Part shown: piece after piece, positions 1 to 9,155 of the stretch | How positions within the stretch are numbered: position 1 is the stretch's first letter | How the letters are laid out: each line of letters starts with the position of its first letter | NCBI RefSeq assembly: GCF_014647915.1 | Contig: NZ_BMQC01000015.1 | Span: 1-64,000 of the forward strand | Source: Pilimelia terevasa | Lineage (GTDB): Bacteria > Actinomycetota > Actinomycetes > Mycobacteriales > Micromonosporaceae | DNA length: 64,000 nt | Direction of reading: 5' to 3' | Position numbers and translations under genes: made by a program | The notes under the pieces: generated by a model | Database searches by the model: none | Told to the model about the DNA's origin: nothing | Seen by the model: only the letters and a program-made list of their open reading frames with translations

Positions 1-1
1 C

Positions 2-100
2 CACATAGCCATGATCGACAACCTCGCCAGAAGAGTCACCGACGAAACCACCCCGACCTGGCGAGACCCCTACGACCCAGAAATATCACAAACTACGTGA
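2..100 (+). CDS. 3' end of an unidentified ORF entering from the left
   Basis: An open frame runs in from the left edge and stops at the TGA at 98-100. The visible 32 residues end in WRDPYDPEISQTT. The codons include AGA-AGA, ATA and TCA, which are almost never used by the neighbouring genes, so the stretch looks foreign or decayed. An in-frame ATG lies at 11. I cannot assign a family; the C-terminus of a transposase or other mobile-element protein is possible but not demonstrated. It is on the opposite strand to, and convergent with, the histidine kinase that follows. Confidence 0.3.
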   Translation, partial: HIAMIDNLARRVTDETTPTWRDPYDPEISQTT

Positions 101-128
101 ACCAGACGCCCTCTCAGAGGTCGGCGCT

Positions 129-2516
129 TCAGACCCGGTACGCGCCGGTGTCGCGGCGGGCGGCGGCGGTCGGCTGGCCGGTGCGCGCCGCCTCGACCGT
201 GCGGTGCAGGACGTCCGCCGCCACCGGCTTGACCAGGTAGGCGTCGGCGCCGTGCTCGCGGGCGCGCCCCCGCTCCTCCAGCACGCTGATGACGACGACC
301 GGCACCGTGTCCAGGTCGGGGTCGGCGCGCAGCCGGCGCAGCGTCTCCCAGCCGCTGATCCCGGGCAGGCCCAGGTCGAGCAGGATCACCCGGGGCCGGT
401 GTACGTGCGCGATCTCCATCCCGGTCTCGCCGCTGTCGGCCAGCACGACCCGGTAGCCGGCGGCGTGGAGCTGGCTGGTGAACATCTCGGCGGCGGCGGG
501 GTCGTCCTCGATCACCAGCACCTCGTCGGCGACCGTCGGCGAGGCGGGGGCCGGCGTCGGGCCGGCCGGCTCGGGCGGCGCCAGCGGCAGGCGGGCGTCG
601 GGGAGCTGGACGGTGAAGACGCTGCCGACGCCCGGCGTGGACCGCAGCGTGATGTCCCCGCCGTGGGCGTGGGCGATCCGTCGGACGAGCGCCAGCCCCA
701 GCCCGGTACCGCCGGCCCGCTGGCCGGCCGCGCCGGCCTGGACGAACTCCGTGAAGATGCGGTCGGCGTCGGCGGGCGCGATGCCGACCCCGGTGTCGCT
801 GACCTCCAGCAGGACGTCGCTGCCCCGCACCCGCGCGGCGACCCGCACCTCGCCGCCCTCGGGGGTGAACTTGATGGCGTTGGAGAGCAGGTTCTCGGCG
901 ATCTGGCGCAGGCGCAGCGGGTCGACCAGCGCCCGGACGGGGTCGAGGTCGGCGTGCAGCGTGACCCCGGCCCGGTCGGCCAGCGGGTGGAGGGAGTCGA
1001 CGAGCTGGCCGATGCTGTCGTCCAGCCGGACCGGGCTGCGGTGCAGGTCGAGCCCGCCGGCCTCCACCTTGGCCAGGTCGAGCAGGTTGTTGATGAGCCC
1101 GAGCAGGTGCCGGCCGCTGGTCAGGATGTGGCCGACCCAGGCGGCGTGCTGGTTGTCGGTGCCCGGCCCGCTCCGGTTCAGGTCCGACTTGATCATGTCG
1201 GAGAAGCCGATGATCGCGTTGAGCGGCGTACGCAGCTCGTGGCTCATGGCCGCGAGGAAGGCGCTCTTGGCGTTGTTGGCGTCCGTCAGCGCGTGGACCG
1301 ACGCGGTCAGCTCGTCGGCGAGCGCGTGCTGCACGGTCAGCGCGTTCTCGCGCTCGGCGAGTGCCGCGGCCCGCTGGGCCAGCAGGGCACCCCGCTCGGC
1401 GAGGACGGCCGCCTGGCCGGCCAGGTCCGCCAGCAGTTGCAGGTCGTCGTCGGTGAACAGGCTGCGCCGCTGGTGCCCGATCACCAGCGCCCCGGGGCCG
1501 CACCGGGACATCGGCAGGGCCTGCGCGTGCAGCAGCGGGGTACCCCAGCAGCGGTGCAGGTCGACGGTCAGCGGCGCGGCGCCCCGGACGGCGTCGACGG
1601 CGACCGGCTGCCGCGCGGCCAGCAGGGCCTGCAGCGACCCGGCGTCGCCCGCGGGGTCGGGGGCGTCGTCCGGGCGGGAGACGAGCCGGCCGTCGCGGGC
1701 GACCGCGAGCACCGCCACGTGGTCGGCGCTGGTGACGTCGCGGACGACGGCGGCGTACCGGCTCCAGAGCTGACCCGGCGTCTCCGTGGGGGAGGCGTCC
1801 AGCAGCCGGCTCGTCACGGTCCGCAGGGCCTCGGCGGCCCACACCCGGCGGAGGAACCGCGGCGGGACGAACGCCACGGCGTAGCCGACGACGGCCAGCA
1901 CCACCGCGACGGTGAAGGCGTACCCGAACAGGACGCCGGCCCCGGTGGCGGGCAGGTAGCGGGTGAACCCGTCGTCCCGGGCGGCGCCGGTCACGTTCCC
2001 GGCGGCGGCGACGAACGTGGTGGTCGCGGACGCCCAGGTCGCGGCGCGGGCCCAGCGCAGCCGCCCGCGGGACGTGCCGGAGCGGCGGCGGGCCTCCACG
2101 CCGAACGCCCGCGCGGCCCACAGCGCCGTGGTCACGTAGTACGCCATGTAGGCCACGCCGAACGCCGCCGGGTACGGGCGGCCCAGGAGCATCGTCGGCG
2201 GGGCGAGCGCCACCATCGCGGCCCCCGCGGCGTACAGCCGCCACGGGCGGACGTGCCCGAGGTGCGCGGCCAGCCGCAGCGTCAGGAACGGCCGGGAGAG
2301 GTACAGGGTGCTGATGAGGGCGCCCACCACCGCGGGCGGCCGCGCGTCCAGCAGCAGCGCCAGCTCGACGGCCACGAACAGGACGCTCGGCGCGAAGATC
2401 AGCGCGACCAGCCCGTGCAGCGGGTCGCCGCCGCGCAGGTAGCGGCAGGCGGCGTAGAGGCACATGCCGGCCGCCAGCCAGCCGGCGAATGCCAGCAGCG
2501 CGTTGCTCAGTGCCAC
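129..2516 (-). CDS. Membrane hybrid histidine kinase (7TM-GAF-HisKA-HATPase-REC)
   Basis: This is a hybrid sensor kinase of 795 residues with a GTG start. Residues 5-220 hold about six or seven hydrophobic segments. A GAF-like region (about 235-370) and an alanine/glutamate-rich coiled coil follow. The HisKA box SHELRTPLN carries the phospho-accepting His at 426. The HATPase domain shows NAIKFTPEGG, DTGVGIAP and GGTGLGLAL. A C-terminal receiver domain (about 660-780) has the acidic pair IEDD, the phospho-Asp in LLDLGLPG and the Lys in LVKPV. An attached receiver suggests a phosphorelay or intramolecular tuning. No DNA-binding partner is adjacent, so the output is unknown. The signal is probably membrane-derived or a small molecule bound by GAF; that is inference. 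Confidence 0.9.
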   Translation of the reverse strand: MALSNALLAFAGWLAAGMCLYAACRYLRGGDPLHGLVALIFAPSVLFVAVELALLLDARPPAVVGALISTLYLSRPFLTLRLAAHLGHVRPWRLYAAGAAMVALAPPTMLLGRPYPAAFGVAYMAYYVTTALWAARAFGVEARRRSGTSRGRLRWARAATWASATTTFVAAAGNVTGAARDDGFTRYLPATGAGVLFGYAFTVAVVLAVVGYAVAFVPPRFLRRVWAAEALRTVTSRLLDASPTETPGQLWSRYAAVVRDVTSADHVAVLAVARDGRLVSRPDDAPDPAGDAGSLQALLAARQPVAVDAVRGAAPLTVDLHRCWGTPLLHAQALPMSRCGPGALVIGHQRRSLFTDDDLQLLADLAGQAAVLAERGALLAQRAAALAERENALTVQHALADELTASVHALTDANNAKSAFLAAMSHELRTPLNAIIGFSDMIKSDLNRSGPGTDNQHAAWVGHILTSGRHLLGLINNLLDLAKVEAGGLDLHRSPVRLDDSIGQLVDSLHPLADRAGVTLHADLDPVRALVDPLRLRQIAENLLSNAIKFTPEGGEVRVAARVRGSDVLLEVSDTGVGIAPADADRIFTEFVQAGAAGQRAGGTGLGLALVRRIAHAHGGDITLRSTPGVGSVFTVQLPDARLPLAPPEPAGPTPAPASPTVADEVLVIEDDPAAAEMFTSQLHAAGYRVVLADSGETGMEIAHVHRPRVILLDLGLPGISGWETLRRLRADPDLDTVPVVVISVLEERGRAREHGADAYLVKPVAADVLHRTVEAARTGQPTAAARRDTGAYRV

Positions 2517-2654
2517 GTCGGTACCACCATCGCCGTCGCTCCGCGCCGCGGATGTCGGGCGGCGTCTCCACGCTACTAGGTGATCACCCTCCGCAGAGCC
2601 GGCAACACCTCGGTGCCGGCAATAAGTCGGACAATCTGGGATCAGATGTATGAC

Positions 2655-2688
2655 GAGCGGGCGCCACCCTTCCGGGTGACGCCCGCTC
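2655..2688 (-). terminator. Strong hairpin downstream of the zinc-ribbon gene
   Basis: A 15-bp stem (2655-2669 with 2674-2688, one G-T-type mismatch) closes on a TTCC loop. It lies 19 bases after the stop of the DUF7455-type gene on the minus strand and before the kinase promoter region. There is no U-tract, which is usual for actinobacterial terminators. Confidence 0.7.
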
Positions 2689-2706
2689 TCGTCGTGTGTC
2701 GCGGCG

Positions 2707-2940
2707 CTAGGGCGCCATCTTCTCGGCGCCGCGCCAGGTGAACTCGGGGTCCGCGGCGTACTGCACCGCGGTCTTCACCAGCCGGTCGGCGTACTTGTTC
2801 GCATGGTGTCCGCAGAACACCAACTCGCCTCCGCCGGCCAGGCCCACGCGGAGCTTGGCGGCGGCGTTGCAACGGTCGCACCGTTCATCGGCGGCTGGTG
2901 GGGCCACCGCCTCGGGCGGCGGCGTGAGGGTCGGGGTCAT
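2707..2940 (-). CDS. Small zinc-ribbon protein, DUF7455 type
   Basis: A 77-residue protein starting MTPTLTPPPE. The start at 2940 is preceded by a GAGGAGG ribosome-binding site, so longer upstream frames are rejected. The core has a CDRC knuckle and a CGHH knuckle (CxxC...CxHH) around a short beta-rich segment, as expected for a single zinc ribbon. It matches the DUF7455 family of short actinobacterial proteins as I recall it. Members commonly lie beside the principal sigma factor gene, as here (sigA ends at 3197). The function is unknown; nucleic-acid or RNA-polymerase contact is speculation. Confidence 0.8.
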   Translation of the reverse strand: MTPTLTPPPEAVAPPAADERCDRCNAAAKLRVGLAGGGELVFCGHHANKYADRLVKTAVQYAADPEFTWRGAEKMAP

Positions 2941-3196
2941 CGCCTTCCTCCTCGGGTCGTCACCGATGAACACATCTGTTGTCCGTGAGCTCATCGTCAT
3001 CGTCAACGCCGACGTCGCCATCGACGTTCCCGGTATGGCGCCGGGGGGACCTTCGTCACACCGAGGTCGACAGTCTGCCGTGCGACAAGGGTGCCACGTC
3101 AAGGATCGTGCGGCCGAGCCCGCCCCAGCCACATGGTCAGTTGGCCTCTGAGTAGCTAACCCATTACCCGCGGCTGAGGATTCCCTACCTGTTCGG

Positions 3197-4738
3197 TCAG
3201 TCGAGATAATCGCGCAGGACCTGGGACCGCGAGGGGTGCCGCAGCTTGGACATGGTCTTCGACTCGATCTGCCGGATCCGCTCCCGGGTCACTCCGTAGA
3301 CCTGGCCGATCTCGTCCAGCGTGCGCGGCTGGCCGTCGGTGAGCCCGAACCGCAAGCGGACCACGCCGGCCTCCCGCTCCGACAGCGTCTGGAGCACCTG
3401 CTGGAGCTGGTCCTGGAGCAGCGAGAACGACACCGCGTCGACCGCCACGACCGCCTCGGAGTCCTCGATGAAGTCGCCGAGCTGGCTGTCCCCCTCGTCG
3501 CCGATGGTCTGGTCGAGCGAGATGGGCTCCCGTGCGTACTGCTGGATCTCCAGCACCTTCTCGGGCGTGATGTCCATCTCCTTGGCCAGCTCCTCCGGCG
3601 TGGGCTCGCGGCCCAGGTCCTGGAGCAGCTCGCGCTGGATGCGGCCGAGCTTGTTGATCACTTCGACCATGTGTACCGGGATGCGGATCGTCCGGGCCTG
3701 GTCGGCCATCGCCCGGGTGATCGCCTGGCGGATCCACCAGGTCGCGTAGGTGGAGAACTTGTAGCCCTTGGTGTAGTCGAACTTCTCCACCGCCCGGATC
3801 AGGCCCAGGTTGCCCTCCTGGATCAGGTCCAGGAAGGCCATTCCGCGACCCGTGTACCGCTTGGCCAGCGACACCACCAGCCGCAGGTTGGCCTCCAGCA
3901 GGTGGTTCTTGGCCCGCTCGCCGTCGCGGTTGATCCAGCGCAGGTCCCGGGCGAGCTGGTGGGCGATCGTCTCGCCCGCCTCCTCGGCGGCCCGAAGCTG
4001 CTCGGCGGAGAACAGGCCCGCCTCGATCCGCTTGGCCAGCTCGACCTCCTGCTCGGCGTTGAGCAGGGGGACCTTGCCGATCTGCTTGAGGTACGCCCGC
4101 ACCGAGTCCGCGCTGGCGGTCAGCTCGGCGTCGCGGCGGGCCTGCTTGAGTGCCTCGGACTCCTCGTCGTCCCACTCGAAGTCCTTGCTGTCGGTCGCGG
4201 CGTCCGACGCGGCGGCCCGGGCCAGCTCGGCCGGCTCCTCCACCACCACGTCCTCGATCGCGGCCGCCAGCTCCTCCGGGTCGACCTCGCCCTCCGGGCC
4301 GGGGGCGGCGTCCTTGCCCCCCTTCTTGGCGGGGACCGCCTTCTTGGCCACCTTGGCCGCCGCCTTCGCGGGCACCTTGGCCGCCTTCTTTGCGGGCGCC
4401 CGGGCCGGTTCGGCGCCGGCCTCCTCTCCCCCCTTGCCGGCGGGTGCCTTGGCGGCCCTGGCGGTGGCCTTGGCCGTGGTGGCCTTCGACGCGGGCGTCG
4501 AGGCGCGGGCCGCGGCGACGCGGCGGCGGGTGCTGGTAGAGCCGTCCACCACCACCGTGATGCCGGCCTCGGCCAGCGTGCGCAGGATCTTCTTGGCCTG
4601 CGCTGGCGTGACGTCGGCGGACTCGACGGTCCGCGCCACCTGCGCCGAGGTCAACTGACCGCCGGCGGCCTCGGCGTGGGCGATCAACACATCGGTGATC
4701 GAGCGAACGTCGGCGCCGGTGTGGCGGGCTTCAGTCAC
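3197..4738 (-). CDS. sigA: Principal RNA polymerase sigma factor (SigA/HrdB, sigma-70 group 1)
   Basis: A 513-residue protein starting at GTG 4738 ([10 protein letters not shown]) with a GGAAGG ribosome-binding site just upstream; longer in-frame extensions have no site and look non-coding. Residues 1-75 resemble region 1.1. A Lys/Ala/Pro-rich linker follows (about 75-180), with repeated PAKKAAK-type blocks as in actinobacterial HrdB/SigA. Then come regions 1.2 ([15 protein letters not shown]), 2 ([33 protein letters not shown]), 3 and 4 ([20 protein letters not shown] with the -35-reading helix). It directs transcription of housekeeping genes as part of RNA polymerase holoenzyme. Its neighbours match the sigA region of mycobacteria. 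Confidence 0.97.
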   Translation of the reverse strand: MTEARHTGADVRSITDVLIAHAEAAGGQLTSAQVARTVESADVTPAQAKKILRTLAEAGITVVVDGSTSTRRRVAAARASTPASKATTAKATARAAKAPAGKGGEEAGAEPARAPAKKAAKVPAKAAAKVAKKAVPAKKGGKDAAPGPEGEVDPEELAAAIEDVVVEEPAELARAAASDAATDSKDFEWDDEESEALKQARRDAELTASADSVRAYLKQIGKVPLLNAEQEVELAKRIEAGLFSAEQLRAAEEAGETIAHQLARDLRWINRDGERAKNHLLEANLRLVVSLAKRYTGRGMAFLDLIQEGNLGLIRAVEKFDYTKGYKFSTYATWWIRQAITRAMADQARTIRIPVHMVEVINKLGRIQRELLQDLGREPTPEELAKEMDITPEKVLEIQQYAREPISLDQTIGDEGDSQLGDFIEDSEAVVAVDAVSFSLLQDQLQQVLQTLSEREAGVVRLRFGLTDGQPRTLDEIGQVYGVTRERIRQIESKTMSKLRHPSRSQVLRDYLD

Positions 4739-5115
4739 GAAAGACCTTCCGGAGACGATTGAGCTGCGACGGCCGGGTGCGGCCGCGCCGTGAGCGTCCC
4801 GGGTGAGCGGTCGAGCCTGCGTGCCGCCGAACGTAAGACAAACGAACGGCCCGCGACTGGCCCGCCGATGGGACGGACTGGCCCGCCGTGGGACACAGGT
4901 GCTAGCCCGCTTCGTGGGACAGACGTGAATTGTAGCGCCGCATGGGACGCGGAGCCCGTCGCGCACGCCGAAGGGGTCGCCGCGCGTGCAGGGAACGCGC
5001 AATCACCCGCTCGGGTGACCGTTGCCCGATCATCCACCGACCGCGTCCCGCCGACGCGGCGTGTCGGGTCCGCGGGGCGCCTGGAAGGATGGCCGGCGAC
5101 GGAAGGAGGCGGCCG
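4739..5115. other. Divergent intergenic region between sigA and the suhB-like gene
   Basis: This 377-base region must hold the sigA promoter(s) and the promoter of the inositol monophosphatase gene. On the minus strand a perfect TACAAT -10 box lies at 4929-4934, giving a leader of about 190 bases to the sigA start. No TTGACA-like box is found at 17-18 bp spacing, so the promoter assignment is tentative. No ORF or repeat in it is convincing. Confidence 0.4.
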
Positions 5116-5964
5116 ATGCACACGGCGGGACAGGGGCGCGCAGCCACCCCGGACATGCCCGGCCCGGCGGCCCTCGCCCCCTTGCGGGACCTGGCCGTGG
5201 CGGTGGTCACGGCCGCGGCCGGCACGGCGCGCCGGATGCAGGCCGGCGTCGGCGGCGTGGGGACCAAGTCCACCCCCACCGATGTCGTCACGGCCGCCGA
5301 CCGGGCGGTCGAGCGGCAGGTCGTGGCGGCGCTGCGCGCGGCCCGCCCCGACGACGCCGTCCGGGGCGAGGAGTACGGCACCGCGGGCGCCGCGGACGCG
5401 GAGGTCGCCTGGGTCCTGGACCCGATCGACGGCACGGTCAACTACCTGTACGGGCTCCCGCACTACGCGATCTCGCTGGCGGCCGAGGTGGGCGGCGTAC
5501 CCGCGGTGGGGGTCGTCCACGAACCGGTCTCGGGTCGCTGGTGGACGGCCGTGCGCGGCGGCGGGGCGTTCGCCGACGGCCGCCGGCTGGCCGGCTCCCG
5601 CGTCACCGACCTGGGGCAGGCGCTCGTGGGCACCGGCTTCGCCTACGCGGCGGCCACCCGGCGCCGGCAGGCGGCCGTGCTGGCCACGGTGCTGCCCGCG
5701 GTCCGCGACATCCGCCGCCTCGGCTCGGCCGCCACTGACCTGTGCCTGGCGGCCGAGGGCGCGCTGGACGCGTACTACGAGAGCGGGCTGGCCCCCTGGG
5801 ACCTCGCGGCCGGCGGGCTCGTCGCCGCGGAGGCGGGCCTGCGGGTGACGGGGCTGGCGGGGGAGCCGGCCGGGGCGGCCATGGTGGTCGCCGCCCCGCC
5901 CGCGCTGCACGGGCCGCTGCACGACCTCCTGCTGGCCGCCCGCGCCGAGGGTGCCGCGGCCTGA
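5116..5964 (+). CDS. suhB: Inositol monophosphatase family protein (SuhB-like)
   Basis: A 282-residue member of the Mg2+-dependent inositol monophosphatase family. The start at 5116 (MHTAGQG) follows a GGAAGGAGG site at 5101-5109. The metal-binding motifs are GEEYG (first Glu), DPIDGT (the WVLDPIDGTVN signature) and PWDLAAGG near the C-terminus. The expected reaction is hydrolysis of myo-inositol-1-phosphate or a related sugar phosphate, feeding inositol into phosphatidylinositol or mycothiol. Substrate specificity cannot be read from the sequence. It is divergent from sigA, matching the position of suhB near sigA in mycobacteria. Two tandem 17-base repeats (5972-6005) follow its stop. Confidence 0.9.
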   Translation: MHTAGQGRAATPDMPGPAALAPLRDLAVAVVTAAAGTARRMQAGVGGVGTKSTPTDVVTAADRAVERQVVAALRAARPDDAVRGEEYGTAGAADAEVAWVLDPIDGTVNYLYGLPHYAISLAAEVGGVPAVGVVHEPVSGRWWTAVRGGGAFADGRRLAGSRVTDLGQALVGTGFAYAAATRRRQAAVLATVLPAVRDIRRLGSAATDLCLAAEGALDAYYESGLAPWDLAAGGLVAAEAGLRVTGLAGEPAGAAMVVAAPPALHGPLHDLLLAARAEGAAA

Positions 5965-5971
5965 GGCGCGC

Positions 5972-6005
5972 CCGGCGCCGCGTCTTCCCCGGCGCCGCGT
6001 CTTCC
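5972..6005. repeat. Two tandem 17-base repeats
   Basis: The unit beginning CCGGCGCCGCGTCTTCC occurs twice back to back between the stop of the suhB-like gene and the convergent cei-like gene. Probably a slippage duplication. It has no coding role. Confidence 0.7.
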
Positions 6006-6065
6006 CGGGGTCGAGCCTCGCCGGAGAGCCGAACCGCGCCGGTCGGCCCCCGGGTCGGCCCGCGG

Positions 6066-6596
6066 CTAGCTGTCGGCGTGGGTCGGGCAGGCGCGGGCCG
6101 GCAGCTCCGGTTCGCCGAGGATGCTGATCGCCTGGTTGACCTCGGTGGTGGTGCCGAGCTTCTGGTACGCGGCGCCGATCGTCACGTCCACGACCGTGCC
6201 CTTGCGCTTGGGGTCGTACTTCGGCTCGGCGCCGAGGAAGTACGCCTTGATCAGGTGGGCGGAGCCGACGGCCAGCGGGCCGTACTGGAGCATCGCGACG
6301 CCGTTGTACGAACGGGTCGCCGTCGTCACCCGCTCGTCGACCTGGAAGCGCCGGTTGCGGAAGTCCCCGGCGACCTGCTCACCGAGCTTGAAAATCTGGG
6401 TGCCGTTGTAGATGCGCACCTTCACGTCCTTGGGCACCGGGAAGCGGATGTCCGCCCGGACGTACCCCGCCGGGCAGCCCTCGACGGCCTGGGCGCCGCC
6501 CTGGGAGTCCCGGACGACCGCCACGACGACGAACACGATCGCCGCCACGGCCAGCGCGACGACGACGGCCAGTGCGCGTACGCGCGCAAAGCTCAT
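6066..6596 (-). CDS. cei: LytR C-terminal-domain membrane protein (Cei-like)
   Basis: A 176-residue protein. ATG 6596 (MSFARVRAL) has an AGGAG site about nine bases upstream; the longer frame lacks one. A single transmembrane helix (about 8-28) leads to an extracytoplasmic region of about 145 residues with the LytR_C signature (VKVRIYNGTQ...LGEQVAGDFRNRRF). Position between suhB and the DUF4193 gene matches the mycobacterial cell-envelope-integrity gene cei. The family is linked to envelope stability; no enzymatic residues are visible. The symbol rests mainly on synteny and domain. Confidence 0.8.
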   Translation of the reverse strand: MSFARVRALAVVVALAVAAIVFVVVAVVRDSQGGAQAVEGCPAGYVRADIRFPVPKDVKVRIYNGTQIFKLGEQVAGDFRNRRFQVDERVTTATRSYNGVAMLQYGPLAVGSAHLIKAYFLGAEPKYDPKRKGTVVDVTIGAAYQKLGTTTEVNQAISILGEPELPARACPTHADS

Positions 6597-7020
6597 ATTC
6601 CGGTCTCCTGGTGCACGGTGCTCCATACGGCGCGCAGGGCCGCATCTGGTCTGCGGTGTCGCACCCGCCGCCCGGTGGGCCGGAGCTCCTCCGGCGGACC
6701 CCTCGGGGGTGGACACTGTCCTCAGGAGGCTAACGTCTCCACCCCCGCCAAGGAGGCTAGCGCGTCCGGTCGCCACCCATGAAAGGCCGAACGGATGCGG
6801 CGTGCCGACGATGATCCGCCGGGTCGGCCCCCTACTTTGGTGTCGCCTGAGTCACATCGGGAACAAGTACGGTCAGCCGGACGTACAACTACCGCACGCA
6901 AGGGGTAAGGTACCGCGCTCGCCGGGCAGTTTCCTTTACTGCCGAATTGGCCGGCAGCAGGAGTACCGTCGACCGCCAGCCGCGGCCGACGGCGAACGTC
7001 GATACGGGAGAGTGACACCG
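6597..7020. other. Divergent intergenic region, cei-like gene to DUF4193 gene
   Basis: This 424-base region is less GC-rich than its surroundings between about 6830 and 6980. It must carry both promoters. A short hairpin GGCAGT-N7-ACTGCC lies at 6925-6943, within 100 bases of the DUF4193 start. I see no confident -10/-35 pair, ORF or RNA gene. The hairpin could be part of a 5' leader. Confidence 0.35.
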
Positions 7021-7317
7021 ATGGCCACCGACTACGACGCCCCGCGTCGGGACGAAGTCGACCTCGGCGAGGACAGCCTCGAAGAGCTGAAGGCCCGCCG
7101 CACGGACGCCCAGTCCGGCGCGGTCGACGTCGACGAGACCGACGCCGGCGAGACCTTCGACCTGCCGGACGGCGACCTCTCCGACGAGGAGCTGACCGTC
7201 AAGGTCCTGCCGATGCAGAACGACGAGTTCCGCTGCGCGCGGTGCTTCCTGGTCCACCACCGCAGCCAGTTGGCGACCGAGCGCAACGGCGAGCTGATCT
7301 GCCGTGAGTGCGTCTGA
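7021..7317 (+). CDS. DUF4193 family zinc-ribbon protein
   Basis: A 98-residue acidic protein, MATDYDAPRR at the start. A C-terminal four-cysteine zinc ribbon is built from CARCF and ICRECV. The N-terminal half is rich in Asp/Glu and Thr. It matches the DUF4193 family found next to cei and DUF3093 in actinobacteria. GGGAGAG upstream is an acceptable ribosome-binding site. Function is unknown; the fold suggests a small nucleic-acid- or protein-binding adaptor. The following gene overlaps it by 14 bases, so the two are probably cotranscribed. Confidence 0.9.
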   Translation: MATDYDAPRRDEVDLGEDSLEELKARRTDAQSGAVDVDETDAGETFDLPDGDLSDEELTVKVLPMQNDEFRCARCFLVHHRSQLATERNGELICRECV

Positions 7318-8104
7318 GTCGACACCGGGGTCCGGCCGGGCCGAGACCGGCCGGACCGTCGCCGCGCTGACCGACGAGGCGGCCACGGCCGCCCACCGGG
7401 CGCGGCTGCTGGTCCGGCTCGCCGGGCACCTGGGCACCGGGCTGCGCCGCGGCCCGCGGGCGTTCCTGCAGCGCCTGGTCGACGTCGTCGCCGACGTGGT
7501 CCCGCATCTGCCGGTCCGGGACCTGGCGACCCTCCAGCGCCACCACGACGGCCTCAGCGGGGACGCGCTGGCCGCGCGCCTGATCCGCAACGCCGGGTAC
7601 GTCACCGCGGGGGTGGGCGCCGCCGGCGGCGGCGTGGCCGCGGTCGAGTGGGCGGTGCCGCCGACGCTGCTCACCGCCCCGGTCCTGCTCGGGGCGGAGA
7701 CCGTGGCCGTGGTCGCCGTCGAGGTCAAGCTCCTGGGCGAGCTGCACGCGGTGTACGGCGTCCCGCTGCCGCAGGCGCCCGGCGCGCGGGCGGTGGCCCT
7801 GATCCAGTCCTGGGCGCAGCGGCGCGGCTTCAACCCGGTCTCACCCGGCCTGGGTACCGGCTCCCTGCTCGGCGCCGCCGCGCGCGACCAGCTCCGCGCC
7901 CAGCTCCTGCGCCGCTTCGGCCGGAACCTGAGCACCCTCGCGCCGATGCTGGCCGGCGCCGCCGTGGGCGGCTACCTGAACCGGCGCGCCACCCAGTCGC
8001 TGGGCGAGGCGGTCCGCGCGGACCTGCGCCGCCGGGGTGCCCCCGCGGCGCGCGCCGCGCTGGCCGGGCCGCTCAGCGGGCCGGGGTCGACCGGCCAGCC
8101 ATGA
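7304..8104 (+). CDS. Conserved actinobacterial protein, possibly EcsC-like
   Basis: A 266-residue protein starting at GTG 7304, inside the end of the DUF4193 gene (14-base overlap). An N-terminal stretch rich in Ala/Arg is followed by a hydrophobic central segment (about 90-150, with [15 protein letters not shown] and [13 protein letters not shown]) and a second one near 208-230 ([19 protein letters not shown]). The arrangement resembles EcsC-family proteins, but I am not certain. Its 3' end overlaps the convergent DUF3093 gene by 32 bases. Function unknown. Confidence 0.8.
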   Translation: MSASESTPGSGRAETGRTVAALTDEAATAAHRARLLVRLAGHLGTGLRRGPRAFLQRLVDVVADVVPHLPVRDLATLQRHHDGLSGDALAARLIRNAGYVTAGVGAAGGGVAAVEWAVPPTLLTAPVLLGAETVAVVAVEVKLLGELHAVYGVPLPQAPGARAVALIQSWAQRRGFNPVSPGLGTGSLLGAAARDQLRAQLLRRFGRNLSTLAPMLAGAAVGGYLNRRATQSLGEAVRADLRRRGAPAARAALAGPLSGPGSTGQP

Positions 8105-8576
8105 CCGCCGAGGCCAGCGCCACCGGGTCGCGGCTGCTCACCACCCAGTACGGCGTGGGGTCCGCGGGGTCGTCCAGGACGACCTGGACGGCGCCGGCCA
8201 CCCACGGACGCTGCACCACGAACGCCAGCGGGTCCGCCGCCGGCCCCAGCAGCAGCCGCCGGCCGGCGGCATCGATCGGTACCGCGTCGGCGACCTGCCG
8301 CAGCGGGATCCGCGCGTCGTCGACCCGCAGCTCGTCACCCGTAACGGTGATCTCCAACCGGCCCAGGCGCCACAGGCCCACCGCTGCCAGCGGCGGCAGC
8401 ACGGCGAACGGCAGCCACCGGCGCACGCCGGAGCCGCCCAGCCACACCTCGCTGGCGAGCGCGGCGGCGACCAGCGCCGCCAGCAGCCACCACCACAGCG
8501 GGACCCGGAGCCGCTCGGCGTACCGGGGGCCGGCCGGCAGGGGCGCGGGGCCGGCCGGCGGGGGCGCGTCTGTCAC
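8073..8576 (-). CDS. DUF3093 family membrane protein
   Basis: A 167-residue protein with GTG start at 8576 ([10 protein letters not shown]). Two closely spaced transmembrane helices (about 28-65: [30 protein letters not shown]) precede a soluble beta-rich domain ending in [15 protein letters not shown]. It matches DUF3093, which lies beside dut and DUF4193 in actinobacteria. The gene is divergent from dut (93 bases apart) and its last 32 bases overlap the preceding plus-strand gene tail to tail. No catalytic residues are apparent. Confidence 0.88.
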   Translation of the reverse strand: MTDAPPPAGPAPLPAGPRYAERLRVPLWWWLLAALVAAALASEVWLGGSGVRRWLPFAVLPPLAAVGLWRLGRLEITVTGDELRVDDARIPLRQVADAVPIDAAGRRLLLGPAADPLAFVVQRPWVAGAVQVVLDDPADPTPYWVVSSRDPVALASAVMAGRSTPAR

Positions 8577-8669
8577 GATCGTGGAGCCTACGCCGGCCCC
8601 CGGGCCGCCCGTCACCGCCTCGTGGCGGACCCCGCCCGCGGCCACCGCCGCCCCCGTCAGGAGTGCCCC

Positions 8670-9155
8670 GTGACCGAACCCGTCGCCGTCCTGCTCCAGC
8701 AGCTCGACCGGGACCTGCCGGTGCCGCGCTACGCCCACCCGGGCGACGCGGGCGCGGACCTCGTCGCCGCGCAGGACGTGGAGCTGCAACCGGGGGAGCG
8801 GGCCCTGGTGGGCACGGGCGTGGCCGTGGCGCTGCCGTACGGGTACGTCGGCCTCGTCCACCCGCGGTCCGGCCTGGCGGCGAAGCTGGGCGTCACGGTG
8901 CTCAACGCCCCGGGCACGGTCGACGCGGGCTACCGTGGCGAGATCAAGGTGAACCTGGTCAACCTCGACCCGCGCCACCCGGCCAAGATCGTCCGAGGTG
9001 ATCGGATCGCCCAGCTTGTGGTACAGCGCGTGGAGCGGGCAAACTTCCACGTCGTCGACGCGCTTCCCGGATCGGGCCGGGGCGCTGGCGGACACGGGTC
9101 GACCGGCGGCCATGCGGGCCTGCGGGACGCCGCTCAGGAAGGGTTCAGACTGTGA
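8670..9155 (+). CDS. dut: dUTP diphosphatase
   Basis: A 161-residue trimeric-type dUTPase hydrolysing dUTP to dUMP and pyrophosphate, which keeps uracil out of DNA and supplies dUMP for thymidylate. All five motifs are present: PGDAGADL (1), HPRSGLA (2), [11 protein letters not shown] (3), [10 protein letters not shown] (4) and the glycine-rich tail [12 protein letters not shown] (5). Motif 5 has His where many bacteria have Phe, which I recall as normal in mycobacterial dUTPase. GTG start at 8670 with AGGAG seven bases upstream. The stop overlaps the start of the DUF3710 gene (GTGA), so translation is coupled. Confidence 0.97.
   Translation: MTEPVAVLLQQLDRDLPVPRYAHPGDAGADLVAAQDVELQPGERALVGTGVAVALPYGYVGLVHPRSGLAAKLGVTVLNAPGTVDAGYRGEIKVNLVNLDPRHPAKIVRGDRIAQLVVQRVERANFHVVDALPGSGRGAGGHGSTGGHAGLRDAAQEGFRL

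Noticed and set aside
5102-5115. Earlier start of the suhB-like gene at 4942
   Set aside because: The extra 58 residues are Arg-rich low-complexity sequence without a ribosome-binding site, whereas ATG 5116 has GGAAGGAGG.
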